Source of the DNA: Lachnospiraceae bacterium
Lineage (GTDB): Bacteria > Bacillota > Clostridia > Lachnospirales > Lachnospiraceae
Direction of reading: 5' to 3'
Length of the DNA stretch: 64,000 nt
NCBI GenBank assembly: GCA_910574185.1
Contig: CAJSZQ010000025.1
Location: 1 to 64,000 of the forward strand
The position numbers were made by a program, and so were the translations under genes. Position 1 is the first letter of the stretch. Every line of letters starts with the position of its first letter. The notes under the pieces are model-generated. The model saw only the letters and a program-made list of their open reading frames with translations. It had not been told where the DNA came from and ran no database searches. Positions 26,428 to 35,479 of the stretch are shown here, one piece after another.

Positions 26428-28095
26428 TTGAAAAAAGGAAACAATGGAAAATTGCGTATCATTCCATTAGGAGGTTTGGAAAAGATTGGAATGAATATTA
26501 CTGCCTTCGAATATGAAGACAGTATTGTTGTTGTGGATTGCGGTCTGGCATTCCCAGAGGATGATATGCTGGGAATCGATCTGGTAATCCCGGATATTAC
26601 CTATTTGAAGGATAATATTCAAAAGGTGAAAGGATTTGTAATTACTCATGGACATGAGGACCATATCGGAGCGCTGTCTTATGTGCTTAAAGAGATGAAC
26701 CTTCCGATTTACGGTACGAAGCTAACAATGGGAATTATTGAGAAGAAGCTGGCTGAGCACAATCTTCTTCGCTCCACAAGAAGAAAGGTAGTGCGGCATG
26801 GACAGTCTATTATGCTGGGACAGTTTCGGATTGAATTTATTAAGACGAATCACAGTATTCAGGATGCTTCGGCTCTTGCTATTTATTCTCCGGCCGGTGT
26901 GGTTGTGCATACAGGAGACTTTAAGGTGGATTATACGCCGGTGTTCGGGGATGCCATTGATTTGCAGCGGTTTGCAGAGATTGGGAAGAAGGGCGTGTTA
27001 GCGCTTCTCTCAGACAGTACTAATGCAGAGCGGAAAGGATTTACCCAGTCAGAGCGGACGGTAGGATATACTTTTGATCATTTATTTGCAGAATATAAGA
27101 ATACCCGTATTATTATAGCTACTTTTGCATCGAATGTAGACCGGGTTCAGCAGATTATTAATTCGGCGTATAAGTATGGAAGAAAGGTTGTTGTAGAAGG
27201 CCGGAGCATGGTTAATATTATTTCTACGGCGCAGGAACTTGGATATCTGCATGTGCCGGATAAAACATTGGTGGAGATTGACCAGCTTAAGAATTACCCT
27301 CCGGAGAAGACGGTGCTGATTACGACAGGCAGTCAGGGAGAATCAATGGCGGCTTTGTCCAGAATGGCGGCGGATATTCACAGGAAGGTTACAATTATGC
27401 CGAATGATACGGTTATTTTCAGCTCGAATCCGATTCCGGGCAATGAGAAGTCCGTTTCCAGAGTAATTAATGAATTGTCGGAGAAGGGCGCTAATGTAAT
27501 CTTTCAGGATGCCCATGTATCGGGACATGCCTGTCAGGAAGAATTGAAATTAATTTATTCTCTGGTTAAGCCAAGATATGCGATACCTATTCATGGAGAA
27601 TATCGTCATAGAAAAGCGAATGCAACGCTGGCGCAAAGCCTTGGAATTCCCAAGGACAGGATTTTTATGCTTCAGTCCGGCGATGTAATCGAGATGGATG
27701 CGAATGAGGCAAAAGTCGTGGACAAGGTGCATACCGGCGAGGTGTTAGTAGACGGTCTCGGCGTGGGCGACGTGGGGAATATTGTGCTTCGCGACCGTCA
27801 GCATTTGGCAGAGGATGGCATACTGATTGTAGTAATGACGCTGGAGAAGGGAACAAACCAGCTTCTTGCAGGACCGGATATTGTATCCAGAGGATTTGTG
27901 TATGTAAGGGAGTCGGAAGGCTTAATGGAGGATGCCAGACATGCTTTGGAGGATGCGGTATATGGATGTCTGAATCACCAGAGAAATGCAGACTGGAGTA
28001 AAATTAAACTGGTAGTGCGGGATACGATGAATGAATTTATCTGGAAGCGCACGAAGAGACGGCCGATGATTCTTCCGATTATAATGGATGTATAA
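26428..28095 (+). CDS. rnj: Ribonuclease J
   Basis: A 555-aa metallo-beta-lactamase/beta-CASP ribonuclease that processes and degrades RNA from the 5' end and also has endonuclease activity. The zinc motif is THGHEDHIGAL, with HTGDFK and SDSTNAE for later ligands and VHGEYRHRKANA in the C-terminal part. The start is TTG 26428, seven bases after GGAGG; no closer ATG exists. trmR begins 2 bp after its stop. In Bacillus this position between yrzB and yrrM is held by mltG, so the local order differs. Confidence 0.95.
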   Translation: MKKGNNGKLRIIPLGGLEKIGMNITAFEYEDSIVVVDCGLAFPEDDMLGIDLVIPDITYLKDNIQKVKGFVITHGHEDHIGALSYVLKEMNLPIYGTKLTMGIIEKKLAEHNLLRSTRRKVVRHGQSIMLGQFRIEFIKTNHSIQDASALAIYSPAGVVVHTGDFKVDYTPVFGDAIDLQRFAEIGKKGVLALLSDSTNAERKGFTQSERTVGYTFDHLFAEYKNTRIIIATFASNVDRVQQIINSAYKYGRKVVVEGRSMVNIISTAQELGYLHVPDKTLVEIDQLKNYPPEKTVLITTGSQGESMAALSRMAADIHRKVTIMPNDTVIFSSNPIPGNEKSVSRVINELSEKGANVIFQDAHVSGHACQEELKLIYSLVKPRYAIPIHGEYRHRKANATLAQSLGIPKDRIFMLQSGDVIEMDANEAKVVDKVHTGEVLVDGLGVGDVGNIVLRDRQHLAEDGILIVVMTLEKGTNQLLAGPDIVSRGFVYVRESEGLMEDARHALEDAVYGCLNHQRNADWSKIKLVVRDTMNEFIWKRTKRRPMILPIIMDV

Positions 28096-28097
28096 CA

Positions 28098-28739
28098 ATG
28101 ATTGTAGACGAGAGAACAGTTACGTTTATTAATTCTATGGAGCTTCCTGAGAACCCGCTTCTGGAAGAGATTGAGAAGGAAGCTTTGGAGTCGTTTGTTC
28201 CGATTATCCGTACAGAGACGAAAAGTCTTCTCAAAGTACTTCTGACTCTTGCTAAGCCTGTGCGGATACTGGAAGTGGGGACGGCAGTTGGGTATTCTGC
28301 GCTGGTGATGCATACCTATGCGCCGGAGAATTGTAAGATAACTACGATTGAGAATTATAAAAAAAGAATTCCCATTGCCCGGGCCAATTTTGTCCGGGCA
28401 GGGAAAGAATCAGACATCACGCTTATAGAGGGAGATGCGCTGGAGGTTATGAAGGAGCTGACAGGCTCCTATGATTTTATTTTCATGGATGCAGCGAAGG
28501 GACAGTACGTCCACTATTTGCCGGAAGCTATGCGGCTTCTGATACCCGGAGGGCTTTTGGTTTCCGACAATGTGCTTCAGGATGGAGATGTGATTAATTC
28601 CAGATTCGCTGTGGAGCGCCGAAATCGGACTATACACAGCCGGATGCGGGAATATCTGTTCGAGCTGAAGCATCGGGAGGATTTGGAGACGACAATTCTT
28701 CCTGTGGGAGATGGAGTTGCGGTGAGTGTGAAGTTGTGA
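28098..28739 (+). CDS. trmR: tRNA 5-hydroxyuridine methyltransferase TrmR-like O-methyltransferase
   Basis: A 213-aa class I SAM methyltransferase of the caffeoyl-CoA OMT-like group. The SAM motif is ILEVGTAVGYSAL, with IEGDALEVM, YDFIFMDAAKGQY and VSDNVLQDG. Bacillus YrrM/TrmR methylates 5-hydroxyuridine at position 34 of tRNA to give 5-methoxyuridine. The assignment leans on the neighbour, a U32-family tRNA hydroxylation protein at 29051-30277, which is the partner in that pathway. The start is ATG 28098, directly after rnj. Confidence 0.88.
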   Translation: MIVDERTVTFINSMELPENPLLEEIEKEALESFVPIIRTETKSLLKVLLTLAKPVRILEVGTAVGYSALVMHTYAPENCKITTIENYKKRIPIARANFVRAGKESDITLIEGDALEVMKELTGSYDFIFMDAAKGQYVHYLPEAMRLLIPGGLLVSDNVLQDGDVINSRFAVERRNRTIHSRMREYLFELKHREDLETTILPVGDGVAVSVKL

Positions 28740-28740
28740 G

Positions 28741-28945
28741 CCGACTCCAGGCTGCGTTCTGAGAATGTCCTTTCTTACGCAAAGCTGGGCAACGCGCCAG
28801 CGAACTAACTGCTAACGGAGTCTATGACGCTCAGGAATGCCTGAGCATCTAAGCCTCCGATAAGCAGTGGATTTCGCTTGCGCTAAAAGCGTCCTTTAAT
28901 GCTTTGTGTAAGAAAGGACATTCTCAGAACGCAGCCTGGAATCGG
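28741..28945. repeat. Long structured hairpin, copy B
   Basis: Outer arms 28741-28785 and 28901-28945 are 45 bp each with two mismatches. The inner core (28802-28875) has CTGC/GCAG, an internal loop TAA/ATAA, CGGAG/CTCCG and a capped stem GCTCAGG-AATG-CCTGAGC. It shares the loop words GCTAACG, CGCTCAGGAA and ATAAGC with copy A (9830-10011), while the paired bases differ yet stay complementary. It separates trmR from trhP, about 105 bp before the latter. Confidence 0.85.
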
Positions 28946-29050
28946 AAAGAAGGTCTGTGAGGATAAGGCTGGTCCTATTTAGAGGATGTGAAAAATAGCT
29001 CTGCCTGTTTCACGTGTATAAGCAGGGCGTACGGATGGAGATGAAGGAAG

Positions 29051-30277
29051 ATGGCGAGACACCCAGAACTTTTGATTCCGGCCAGTAGTCTGGAAGTTTT
29101 GAAAACAGCAGTGATTTTTGGAGCCGATGCAGTGTATATCGGCGGTGAAGCTTTTGGCCTCAGAGCCAAAGCGAAGAATTTTTCTTCGGAGGATATGCGT
29201 GTGGGAATCGCGTTCGCTCATGAGCACGATGTGAAGGTATATGTAACGGTGAATATTCTGGCTCATAATCAGGATTTGCCGGGGGTACGGGAGTATCTTA
29301 AGGAGCTTAAGGAGATGTCGCCAGATGCGTTGATTATCGCTGATCCGGGTATTTTCGAGATGGCGAGGGAGATTTGTCCGGAAATTGAACGGCATATCAG
29401 CACTCAGGCAAATAATACCAACTATGCTGCCTATCGGTTTTGGTGGGAGCAGGGAGCAAAGAGAGTGGTTTCTGCCAGAGAGCTTTCTTTAGAGGAGATT
29501 CGGGAAATCAGAGAAAATATTCCGGAGGAAATGGAAATTGAGAGCTTTATTCATGGAGCAATGTGTATTTCTTATTCCGGAAGATGTCTTCTGAGCAATT
29601 ATTTTACGGGCAGGGATGCGAATCAGGGCGCATGTACTCATCCCTGTCGGTGGAAATATGCAGTGGTGGAGGAGACAAGGCCGGGCGAGTATATGCCGGT
29701 TTATGAAAATGAGAGGGGTACTTTTATTTTTAATTCTAAAGATTTGTGTATGATTGAATATATTCCGGAGCTTGCTGAAGCCGGAATCGACAGTCTGAAG
29801 ATTGAGGGAAGGATGAAGACGGCCCTTTATGTGGCGACGGTTGCCAGAACTTACAGGAAGGCTTTGGATGATTATGCCAGAAGTCCGGAAACTTACCGGA
29901 AGAATATGCCCTGGTATCTGGAGCAGATTAGTAATTGTACTTATCGGCAGTTTACTACAGGTTTTTATTTTGGAAAACCGGATGAGAATACCCAGATTTA
30001 TGACAGTAATACTTATGTGCGTGAGTATATTTATCTTGGTATCGTTGGAGAAATAAAAGAAGGTCTGTACCGTATTGAGCAGAGGAATAAGTTTTCCGTA
30101 GGAGAAGAGATTGAGATTATGAAGCCGAACGGAGATAACATTCCTGTAACGGTAAAAAGAATTATAGACGAGGAAGGAAAAGCTATGGAGAGCGCGCCGC
30201 ATCCGAAACAAATCTTGTATGTGGAGCTTGACGGCGAGGCAGATATCTATGATATTCTGAGAAAAAAGGAAGAATAG
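29051..30277 (+). CDS. trhP: U32 peptidase-family tRNA hydroxylation protein TrhP
   Basis: A 408-aa member of the U32 family. TrhP proteins use prephenate-derived chemistry to form 5-hydroxyuridine-34 in tRNA, the substrate of TrmR. The U32 signature is EIESFIHGAMCISYSGRCLLSNY (about residues 160-182), followed by GACTHPCRWKY. The N-terminal barrel starts ELLIPASSLEVLKTAVIFGADAVYIGG. GGAGATGAAGGAAG precedes the ATG. Bacillus has two such genes in a row (trhP1-trhP2); only one is present here. Confidence 0.9.
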   Translation: MARHPELLIPASSLEVLKTAVIFGADAVYIGGEAFGLRAKAKNFSSEDMRVGIAFAHEHDVKVYVTVNILAHNQDLPGVREYLKELKEMSPDALIIADPGIFEMAREICPEIERHISTQANNTNYAAYRFWWEQGAKRVVSARELSLEEIREIRENIPEEMEIESFIHGAMCISYSGRCLLSNYFTGRDANQGACTHPCRWKYAVVEETRPGEYMPVYENERGTFIFNSKDLCMIEYIPELAEAGIDSLKIEGRMKTALYVATVARTYRKALDDYARSPETYRKNMPWYLEQISNCTYRQFTTGFYFGKPDENTQIYDSNTYVREYIYLGIVGEIKEGLYRIEQRNKFSVGEEIEIMKPNGDNIPVTVKRIIDEEGKAMESAPHPKQILYVELDGEADIYDILRKKEE

Positions 30278-30307
30278 AAAGTGAGAAAGTCATCAGGTTG
30301 TTTTGAA

Positions 30308-30341
30308 GGCTGCAGTCCTAAAAATAGGGCCGCAGCTTTTC
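30308..30341. terminator. Bidirectional terminator between trhP and sigK 3' end
   Basis: GGCTGCAGTCCTA pairs with TAGGGCCGCAGC around AAAA, then TTTT on plus. On the minus strand it includes the sigK stop codon (30318-30320), so it serves both convergent genes. Confidence 0.8.
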
Positions 30342-30371
30342 TATTGCACTCTTTTCAATTCGTGATACATA
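30318..30371 (-). CDS. sigK: sigK 3' fragment (last 17 codons of sigma-K)
   Basis: Read on the minus strand from 30371, the codons give YVSRIEKSAIEKLRPYF then TAG. This is the C-terminal end of a sporulation sigma factor: SRIEKRAL-type sequence follows ISRSYV in SigK of other spore formers. It has no start of its own and is 12.66 kb from the 5' part at 43028-43598. The two share the 7-bp word TATGTAT (minus strand), and joining there keeps the frame (TAT GTA TCA CGA). It becomes coding only after element excision. Confidence 0.92.
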   Translation of the reverse strand, partial: YVSRIEKSAIEKLRPYF

Positions 30372-30390
30372 TAATATCGCTTATTATAAA
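30365..30390. other. Left attachment site of the sigK element (attL)
   Basis: The core ATACATA (30365-30371) is followed, seven bases into the element, by GCTTATTATAAA (30379-30390). The same 12 bases occur inverted at the right end (43008-43019). The recombinase stop codon overlaps this arm (30384-30386). Confidence 0.85.
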
Positions 30391-32003
30391 CGATTTATCA
30401 CGTCGAGTTCCTTGTACTTGAAATAAATAAGCACTTCCTTATTCTCTGTCAGTTCAATCCTGTGAATCAGGCTGACAAGTAACGCTCTGTCACATTCTTT
30501 CTTATTCAGAAATTCAGTGACAAGCTCCTTCACCTTTTGCTTGTCGAGGGATATATTATCAGCCGATGATTCCAGGGCGCTGATTTTGTTTCTCAACATT
30601 GACTGCTCTTCTTTGAATTTCTTGTAGATACGCTGAAACAGTTCCTCATCAATCTTACCATTGAGCTTATCTTCATAAATCTTGTCAATCTTCAACTGAA
30701 TGCTTTCTAACTGCTTCTTGGAGCTGTCAATGTCCTTTCCTTGCTTGCGCTTCTCATCTTGCAGTTTTTTCCTTGCTTCATTCGTAATCTCGTCTAAATC
30801 TAGCAGATTCGCATAATACTGGCATATTTTCTTCACTTGTTCCAAAACTGCCTTTGTAACCGCTTCAACTTTGACACAGTGGCAAGTACATGCGCTGTTC
30901 TTGGTAAAACGCTGATAAGTACGACAGGCAAAGTAAAGCACTTTCTGTCCGTTTGCTAAAGGTCTGTTCATAACCCCCAGCGGGTGACCGCACTCATGAC
31001 AGAAAATCATTCCTTTTAATAAGAAGTCATAGGTGCAAGAACGTGTACGGTTACGGCTTTGAATGAGGGCATTTACCTTTTGAAAGGTTTCCTTGTCAAT
31101 CAGCGGCTCGTGGGTATGTTCCACTACAGTCCATTGTTCTTTCGGCAGTTTTCTGAACTTTTTTGACTTATAGCTTACCTTTTGCACCCTTCCTTGAACC
31201 ATAGAACCAATATATACCTCATTCTTCAACATAAAGGTAACTCGTTCTGAACTCCATTTCCCTGAATAGGGACCTTTTACAGATAAGTTAATATTGGCAT
31301 AAGCGGCAGGTGTAGGAACATTCCTGTTATTCAGAATTACTGCGATCTCTCTACAACTATTCCCTTCCAATGCAAGCTGAAACATCTCTCTGACGATTTC
31401 TGCTGCCGGTTCATCAATTACAATCGTATTCTTTTCTGTAGACGATTTCTTGTAACCAAAAGGCGCTTTACCTCCGATAAATAACCCTTTCTTCTGTTTA
31501 TCCCTTTTTACACTGGTTATCTTTTTGGAAATGTCCTTCGCATAATAATCATTGAAAATAGCTTTAAAGGGTACAATATCATCTATATAATTATCTTCTC
31601 CGGTATCAATGCCATCAAGCAAGGAAATATACCGTACACCATGTTCGGGAAAATAACATTCCATATAGTAGAGAGTGGCATGGTCGTTTCTTCCTAATCT
31701 TGACATATCCTTTGTCAGAACCATATTTATTTTCCCATCTTCTATATCAGAAAGCATACGCTGAAAGGCTGGTCTGTCAAATGAGGTTCCGCTGTACCCA
31801 TCATCAATATAAACATCATATATATTGATGTGGTGTTCATTAGCATACTTTTCAAGCAATGCCTTCTGATTCTCGATACTCGCAGAATTATCTGCGATAT
31901 TCATCCCCCCTTTCTTATCGTCTTCTTTTGAAAGACGTAAATACAATGCACCTGAATAGTCTTCTAAATTGCTGATGTTTTGCATAGAAAATCCTCTTTG
32001 CAT
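30384..32003 (-). CDS. Large serine recombinase (SpoIVCA-type excisionase of sigK element)
   Basis: A 539-aa large serine recombinase. The catalytic Ser is Ser25 in YLRLSKEDD, with DMSRLGRN and the YIDDGYSGTSFDRP segment in the resolvase domain. A recombinase domain (GKAPFGYKKS onward), a zinc ribbon (CHECGHPLG and later CTCHC) and a long coiled coil (about residues 400-480) follow. AAGGAGG precedes ATG 32003. It lies at the very end of the element, beside the sigK 3' fragment, like spoIVCA of skin elements, and is the natural candidate to rejoin sigK in the mother cell. Its promoter is not obvious; sigma-E control is expected by analogy. Confidence 0.93.
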   Translation of the reverse strand: MQRGFSMQNISNLEDYSGALYLRLSKEDDKKGGMNIADNSASIENQKALLEKYANEHHINIYDVYIDDGYSGTSFDRPAFQRMLSDIEDGKINMVLTKDMSRLGRNDHATLYYMECYFPEHGVRYISLLDGIDTGEDNYIDDIVPFKAIFNDYYAKDISKKITSVKRDKQKKGLFIGGKAPFGYKKSSTEKNTIVIDEPAAEIVREMFQLALEGNSCREIAVILNNRNVPTPAAYANINLSVKGPYSGKWSSERVTFMLKNEVYIGSMVQGRVQKVSYKSKKFRKLPKEQWTVVEHTHEPLIDKETFQKVNALIQSRNRTRSCTYDFLLKGMIFCHECGHPLGVMNRPLANGQKVLYFACRTYQRFTKNSACTCHCVKVEAVTKAVLEQVKKICQYYANLLDLDEITNEARKKLQDEKRKQGKDIDSSKKQLESIQLKIDKIYEDKLNGKIDEELFQRIYKKFKEEQSMLRNKISALESSADNISLDKQKVKELVTEFLNKKECDRALLVSLIHRIELTENKEVLIYFKYKELDVINRL

Positions 32004-32071
32004 AAAAATCCTCCTTACATAAATCAGCGACCATTCACTTTTTCAGTTTTTCCTGTCCGGAATGTTTGTTA

Positions 32072-32236
32072 TTATAAGACCATTCCAGGTAAAAAATCAA
32101 GTGTTTGGTCACGTGATTTTTCTAATTGCTTTTTTATAAAAACGACAAGTGACTCTTTCAAGATTTTGCTAACATCTGTGCTTTCTTCTGCAAAATAGCA
32201 TTTTACCGTTATTTCTAAAGAACGATTCGCTTTCAT
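32072..32236 (-). CDS. Small basic protein, 54 aa, upstream of the recombinase
   Basis: Start ATG 32236 is preceded by AAGGAGGCTTCTGATT; the longer frame from 32359 has no ribosome site. The product starts MKANRSLEITVKCYF and continues with a charged helix (VSKILKESLVVFIKKQLEKS). It ends 68 bp before the recombinase gene on the same strand, so the two are likely cotranscribed. Small proteins next to large serine recombinases are often recombination directionality factors, such as SkrA in the C. difficile skin element, but there is no recognisable similarity to confirm that here. Confidence 0.7.
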   Translation of the reverse strand: MKANRSLEITVKCYFAEESTDVSKILKESLVVFIKKQLEKSRDQTLDFLPGMVL

Positions 32237-32497
32237 AATCAGAAGCCTCCTTAATGATATTATTAATACTATGTGGAAAAGGCTGTTTACTTGCCTGTCC
32301 GCATAAAACATTGGCTTCTTTATGTTCTGCAAAATAATTGCAAGGATGAAAGATAGCAAAGTTCCTTGTTTTCAAATGTCAACATTTGTATTTGCTAGCA
32401 TGAGTTCATTATAATTTATATTTTTAAAGAAAGCTAGTTGCCAAATTGCTCACAATATAATATAATTACTATAAGCAATTTTTTGAGGGGGGTAATT

Positions 32498-33619
32498 ATG
32501 ATGATAAAGAAAGTAAAGATGTATTTTCTTTTCTCTGAAATTTCAAAGAATAATTTTGTTGAAGCTGTTTATATATGTGATGACGGAGAATCTTTCGAAA
32601 ATGCCACTATGCAAACAGGTGTCTATCCAATGGGAGCGTTTTTATCTAAAGCAATTAAAATATTAGACATATTAGAAAAGCAAAATTTTTCCCGGCTTAA
32701 ATATAGTGAGATGGAATTAGAAGCAGAAGAAATAAAAGAATTTTTTTCAAAAAAAGATTCCGCTTATTCAAACCTAATATATGATGATGTCGTCGCATGT
32801 GCAGTGTTTGATTTACTGCTTAGAAGCAGACAGTATATGTATACTAAAAGAAATAAAGAAGAATTTACTAAAATACTTCAACGCTATTTGAACTATATCA
32901 GATTATGTGAAAATGAAAATGGTGAAAATTATTCTTCTATCCAAAAATTATATTTACTTTTAAATCAAACTCAAGATATAATGCCAGCGCACTCCACGTA
33001 TGTAACTAATACATTGGACAGGCGAAATCTTTTATCCGAAAGTGAAATAGAGAATTTTTTGTTGGATATTACTTATAAAAATTCCTCTTTTTCTCCATCG
33101 CTTAAAAAACATAAACAAAAAATGTTTAACCAACTTAGGGCTTCACCTTTGTACAATGTAAAAAAGACAAAATGGGGCGAGTTAAAAACACCATTAGAGG
33201 TATTTGATATTACTGATATCATTGACCTCATACTGGCTTCCGTTTACTGTATTTTTCAACAAGGATATTTTCTGAAAGAATGTCCTTACTGTAAGAGCTT
33301 ATTTATAATTCGTGACAGAAGAAAAAAATATTGCCCTAATTTGGATATTGACAATAAAAGTTGTTACGGCACATCACGACTAGAAAAACAATTAGCGCGT
33401 GAAAAATCTAAAAGTGCAAAAATAGAGAAAAGTCTAAGAACAATGTTTGCTGAGAAAGCTAAAAAATATGGAAAGGAAAGTAAAGCGTATATTGAGTACA
33501 TAAAATTTTTAGATGAATGTAAAAATCGGAGAGATAAAATAAAAATCGGCAATGCTACAGAAGATGAATATGTAAAATGGCTTAAAGGTCATTATTCTAA
33601 AAAATATAAAGATAAGTGA
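32498..33619 (+). CDS. DUF6076-like protein with C-terminal zinc-finger motif, 373 aa
   Basis: ATG 32498 follows GAGGGGGG, so the upstream extension is dropped. The first 250 residues are helical and without known motifs. Near the C terminus CPYCKSLFIIRDRRKKYCPN and a following Cys in KSCYG make a likely zinc site of the type seen in DUF6076 proteins of Firmicutes, then a basic helical tail. Function is unknown. It is divergent from the small protein/recombinase pair and is the only plus-strand gene in the left half of the element. Confidence 0.75.
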   Translation: MMIKKVKMYFLFSEISKNNFVEAVYICDDGESFENATMQTGVYPMGAFLSKAIKILDILEKQNFSRLKYSEMELEAEEIKEFFSKKDSAYSNLIYDDVVACAVFDLLLRSRQYMYTKRNKEEFTKILQRYLNYIRLCENENGENYSSIQKLYLLLNQTQDIMPAHSTYVTNTLDRRNLLSESEIENFLLDITYKNSSFSPSLKKHKQKMFNQLRASPLYNVKKTKWGELKTPLEVFDITDIIDLILASVYCIFQQGYFLKECPYCKSLFIIRDRRKKYCPNLDIDNKSCYGTSRLEKQLAREKSKSAKIEKSLRTMFAEKAKKYGKESKAYIEYIKFLDECKNRRDKIKIGNATEDEYVKWLKGHYSKKYKDK

Positions 33620-33643
33620 TAAATGCAATCTTGCATTTATCAC
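33616..33643. terminator. Palindrome at the stop of the DUF6076-like gene
   Basis: GTGATAAATGCAA (33616-33628) and TTGCATTTATCAC (33631-33643) form a perfect 13-bp inverted repeat with a two-base centre, covering the stop codon. It lies between convergent genes and may end both, though no T-run follows. Confidence 0.5.
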
Positions 33644-33683
33644 TAACTAAGCCATATTACCTCCCTATAACATATAACGATTA

Positions 33684-34235
33684 CTACTCAAAATAAGAAC
33701 CATCTTCCATATCATCAAGCATGTTAGCAATAACATCTAGCGCTTTATTGTATGAAGGGTATAACTCGCCTCCAATTACAATATCACAGAATTTCCATTT
33801 TTGATTTCTATCATCAGACCGCTTGAAGTTATTAGCAACAGCTCTATGATAGTTACGCCTACGAATTTTGCCTTGCTTATCAGAACGGCTTTTATGGTCA
33901 GACAATCTGAAAAATACAAGATATTTGTCCAACACATTTCCGTCCTTATCTGTTGGATAAAATGTTGCATAGTAGGATAATGAACCTTTTCTGTTACTTT
34001 CGTGTTCATCTTCAATTATGAAATCTCTCTGAAAAATATAACCCATCACGTTTTCAACGAATTCTTCAAATTCTTCTTGTATGGCTCCATGTGTAGCGGG
34101 TTGTTTATACGACGGAATCTTTGTATCTGCCGCAATCTGCAATTCTTCGTCTTCTGTTATAGGAACATAATTAACATCAATTATTATGATGTGGTCTTTT
34201 GGAATATCTGTAAATCTGTCTGCAAATATTTTCAT
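33684..34235 (-). CDS. Hypothetical protein, 183 aa
   Basis: I do not recognise the family. The protein is acidic at its start and centre and has a basic patch (HKSRSDKQGKIRRRNYHRA, about residues 113-131). It is soluble with no signal peptide. It is the last gene of the minus-strand cluster led by the small resolvase; it starts 9 bp after the stop of the 148-aa gene. AT-rich codon use matches the rest of the element. Confidence 0.7.
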   Translation of the reverse strand: MKIFADRFTDIPKDHIIIIDVNYVPITEDEELQIAADTKIPSYKQPATHGAIQEEFEEFVENVMGYIFQRDFIIEDEHESNRKGSLSYYATFYPTDKDGNVLDKYLVFFRLSDHKSRSDKQGKIRRRNYHRAVANNFKRSDDRNQKWKFCDIVIGGELYPSYNKALDVIANMLDDMEDGSYFE

Positions 34236-34244
34236 ATTTTCACC

Positions 34245-34691
34245 TCACATATCTGAATTATAATAGAATTCATCTACTGCTGGATTACCTGTAAGTTCCT
34301 CCTTATGATAATGATTCAGTTTAACGAATTCTATCTGATTTCCTTTCAAATCAAAATGATCTATGATACTTCTTCTGAACTCCTTATCATTGATTAAGTT
34401 GTCACTACATGTAACTTCATAACAAGATGTTCTGCAATTATAGATTACTCGACCTCGTTCAAAACACTTATATCCTCGACTTATGATGTTGTCAGTGTTT
34501 CCACTTAAATTATCATTGACAACCTTTCTCCAAAGATTCATGTGATTTTTACTTGAACTATATTGTAGATATGGACCATCAAGTTCTCCGTCATCAGTAG
34601 GACATGATACTGCCCACACCTCTTTATCATCTGTATACCACCATATACCAATCTGGGCATTACCTCTTGAAGCTTTCACATATACTTTCAT
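34245..34691 (-). CDS. Hypothetical protein with TGNP-DE tail, 148 aa
   Basis: ATG 34691 is preceded by TTGGAGGTTGATAGT, so the TTG start at 34706 is rejected. The product begins MKVYVKASRGNAQIGIWWYTD and ends LTGNPAVDEFYYNSDM. The N-terminal strand and the C-terminal TGNPxxDE tail both reappear, with the middle missing, in the 34-aa frame at 35480-35584. I know no function. It is in the resolvase-led minus cluster. Confidence 0.72.
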   Translation of the reverse strand: MKVYVKASRGNAQIGIWWYTDDKEVWAVSCPTDDGELDGPYLQYSSSKNHMNLWRKVVNDNLSGNTDNIISRGYKCFERGRVIYNCRTSCYEVTCSDNLINDKEFRRSIIDHFDLKGNQIEFVKLNHYHKEELTGNPAVDEFYYNSDM

Positions 34692-34789
34692 ACTATCAAC
34701 CTCCAAATCATAAATACCAAATTCAGCTCTTAACTATCTAAAGTAAGAACTGAATTTGAATCTATATAACTGATATGTTTCTCGTCTAT

Positions 34790-34945
34790 CTACTCCCATC
34801 CCAGGCAACAATCTTGAGGAGTTTCCTCAGGATGCTTTGCTATATATCTTGCACAAACTTCTGCTCTCCAAGCTTTCAGCACATGTATTAACGCACTAAA
34901 CATTTTCGCTTTATTCTTGATTGTTTTATCAGTCAATATTTCCAT
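34790..34945 (-). CDS. Small hypothetical protein, 51 aa
   Basis: An ATG at 34945 overlaps the end of the hydrolase gene by 17 bases and reads 51 codons to TAG. The product is a basic helix (KTIKNKAKMFSALIHVLKAWRAE, split here at residues 7-29) followed by HPEETPQDCCLGWE. No strong ribosome site is seen, but the overlap would allow coupled translation. No family is recognised. Confidence 0.5.
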   Translation of the reverse strand: MEILTDKTIKNKAKMFSALIHVLKAWRAEVCARYIAKHPEETPQDCCLGWE

Positions 34946-35459
34946 CTAGTTTCAACTTTTCTACAGCTTTACTGAATACAGAATAGAACTGCTGATTTCC
35001 TGATAAACTATGTCCTCCGCTGATTTTCCATATTTCCGTAACATCCAATAATTGTTCTGTGTAAGCAGGAGACAGCACAGTATCATCCATACCGAGAATC
35101 ATATAAACAGGTTGCGGATGAAAAGAATACTCGTCCATCAGATTAATAAGTTCATTTGTATATGCATATTCTTCCACAAGAGATGGTATATATCTGTCAG
35201 GCGGAATACATGGATTTACAAGTAGGCATGGAGTATTACACATATTACTTAAAATGTATGCGTAAAATCCTCCGAATGAATTTCCTACAATGTAACTGAC
35301 ATTTTTATATCCTTTCAATCTTTCAAATATTTCTATCGGTGAGGTTATAGCATAATCAATCTGTGGTGAAACAATCATATCTTCGGAATACATTTCCAAA
35401 AGTAATTTATAATTCGTGTTATGGGCACTGCCATATAGTCCATGCAAATTAAGTATCAT
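34929..35459 (-). CDS. YqiA/UPF0227-like alpha/beta-hydrolase
   Basis: A 176-aa small hydrolase. The oxyanion-side motif is LHGLYGS near the start, the nucleophile elbow is GNSFGG with Ser61, and the later GMDDTVLSP and SGGHSLSG supply Asp and His. This is the YqiA/YcfP layout, a family of small esterases of unclear role. AAAAGGGAGTTGATATT precedes the ATG. Within the element it sits between two short unknown genes behind the small resolvase. A metabolic esterase is unusual cargo for a sigK element. Confidence 0.82.
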   Translation of the reverse strand: MILNLHGLYGSAHNTNYKLLLEMYSEDMIVSPQIDYAITSPIEIFERLKGYKNVSYIVGNSFGGFYAYILSNMCNTPCLLVNPCIPPDRYIPSLVEEYAYTNELINLMDEYSFHPQPVYMILGMDDTVLSPAYTEQLLDVTEIWKISGGHSLSGNQQFYSVFSKAVEKLKLDGNID

Positions 35460-35479
35460 AATATCAACTCCCTTTTAAG

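Noticed and set aside
30384..32003. Integrase of a conjugative element or prophage inserted after trhP
   Set aside because: The element boundaries fall inside sigK, with matching cores and a restored frame, and there are no conjugation or virion genes.
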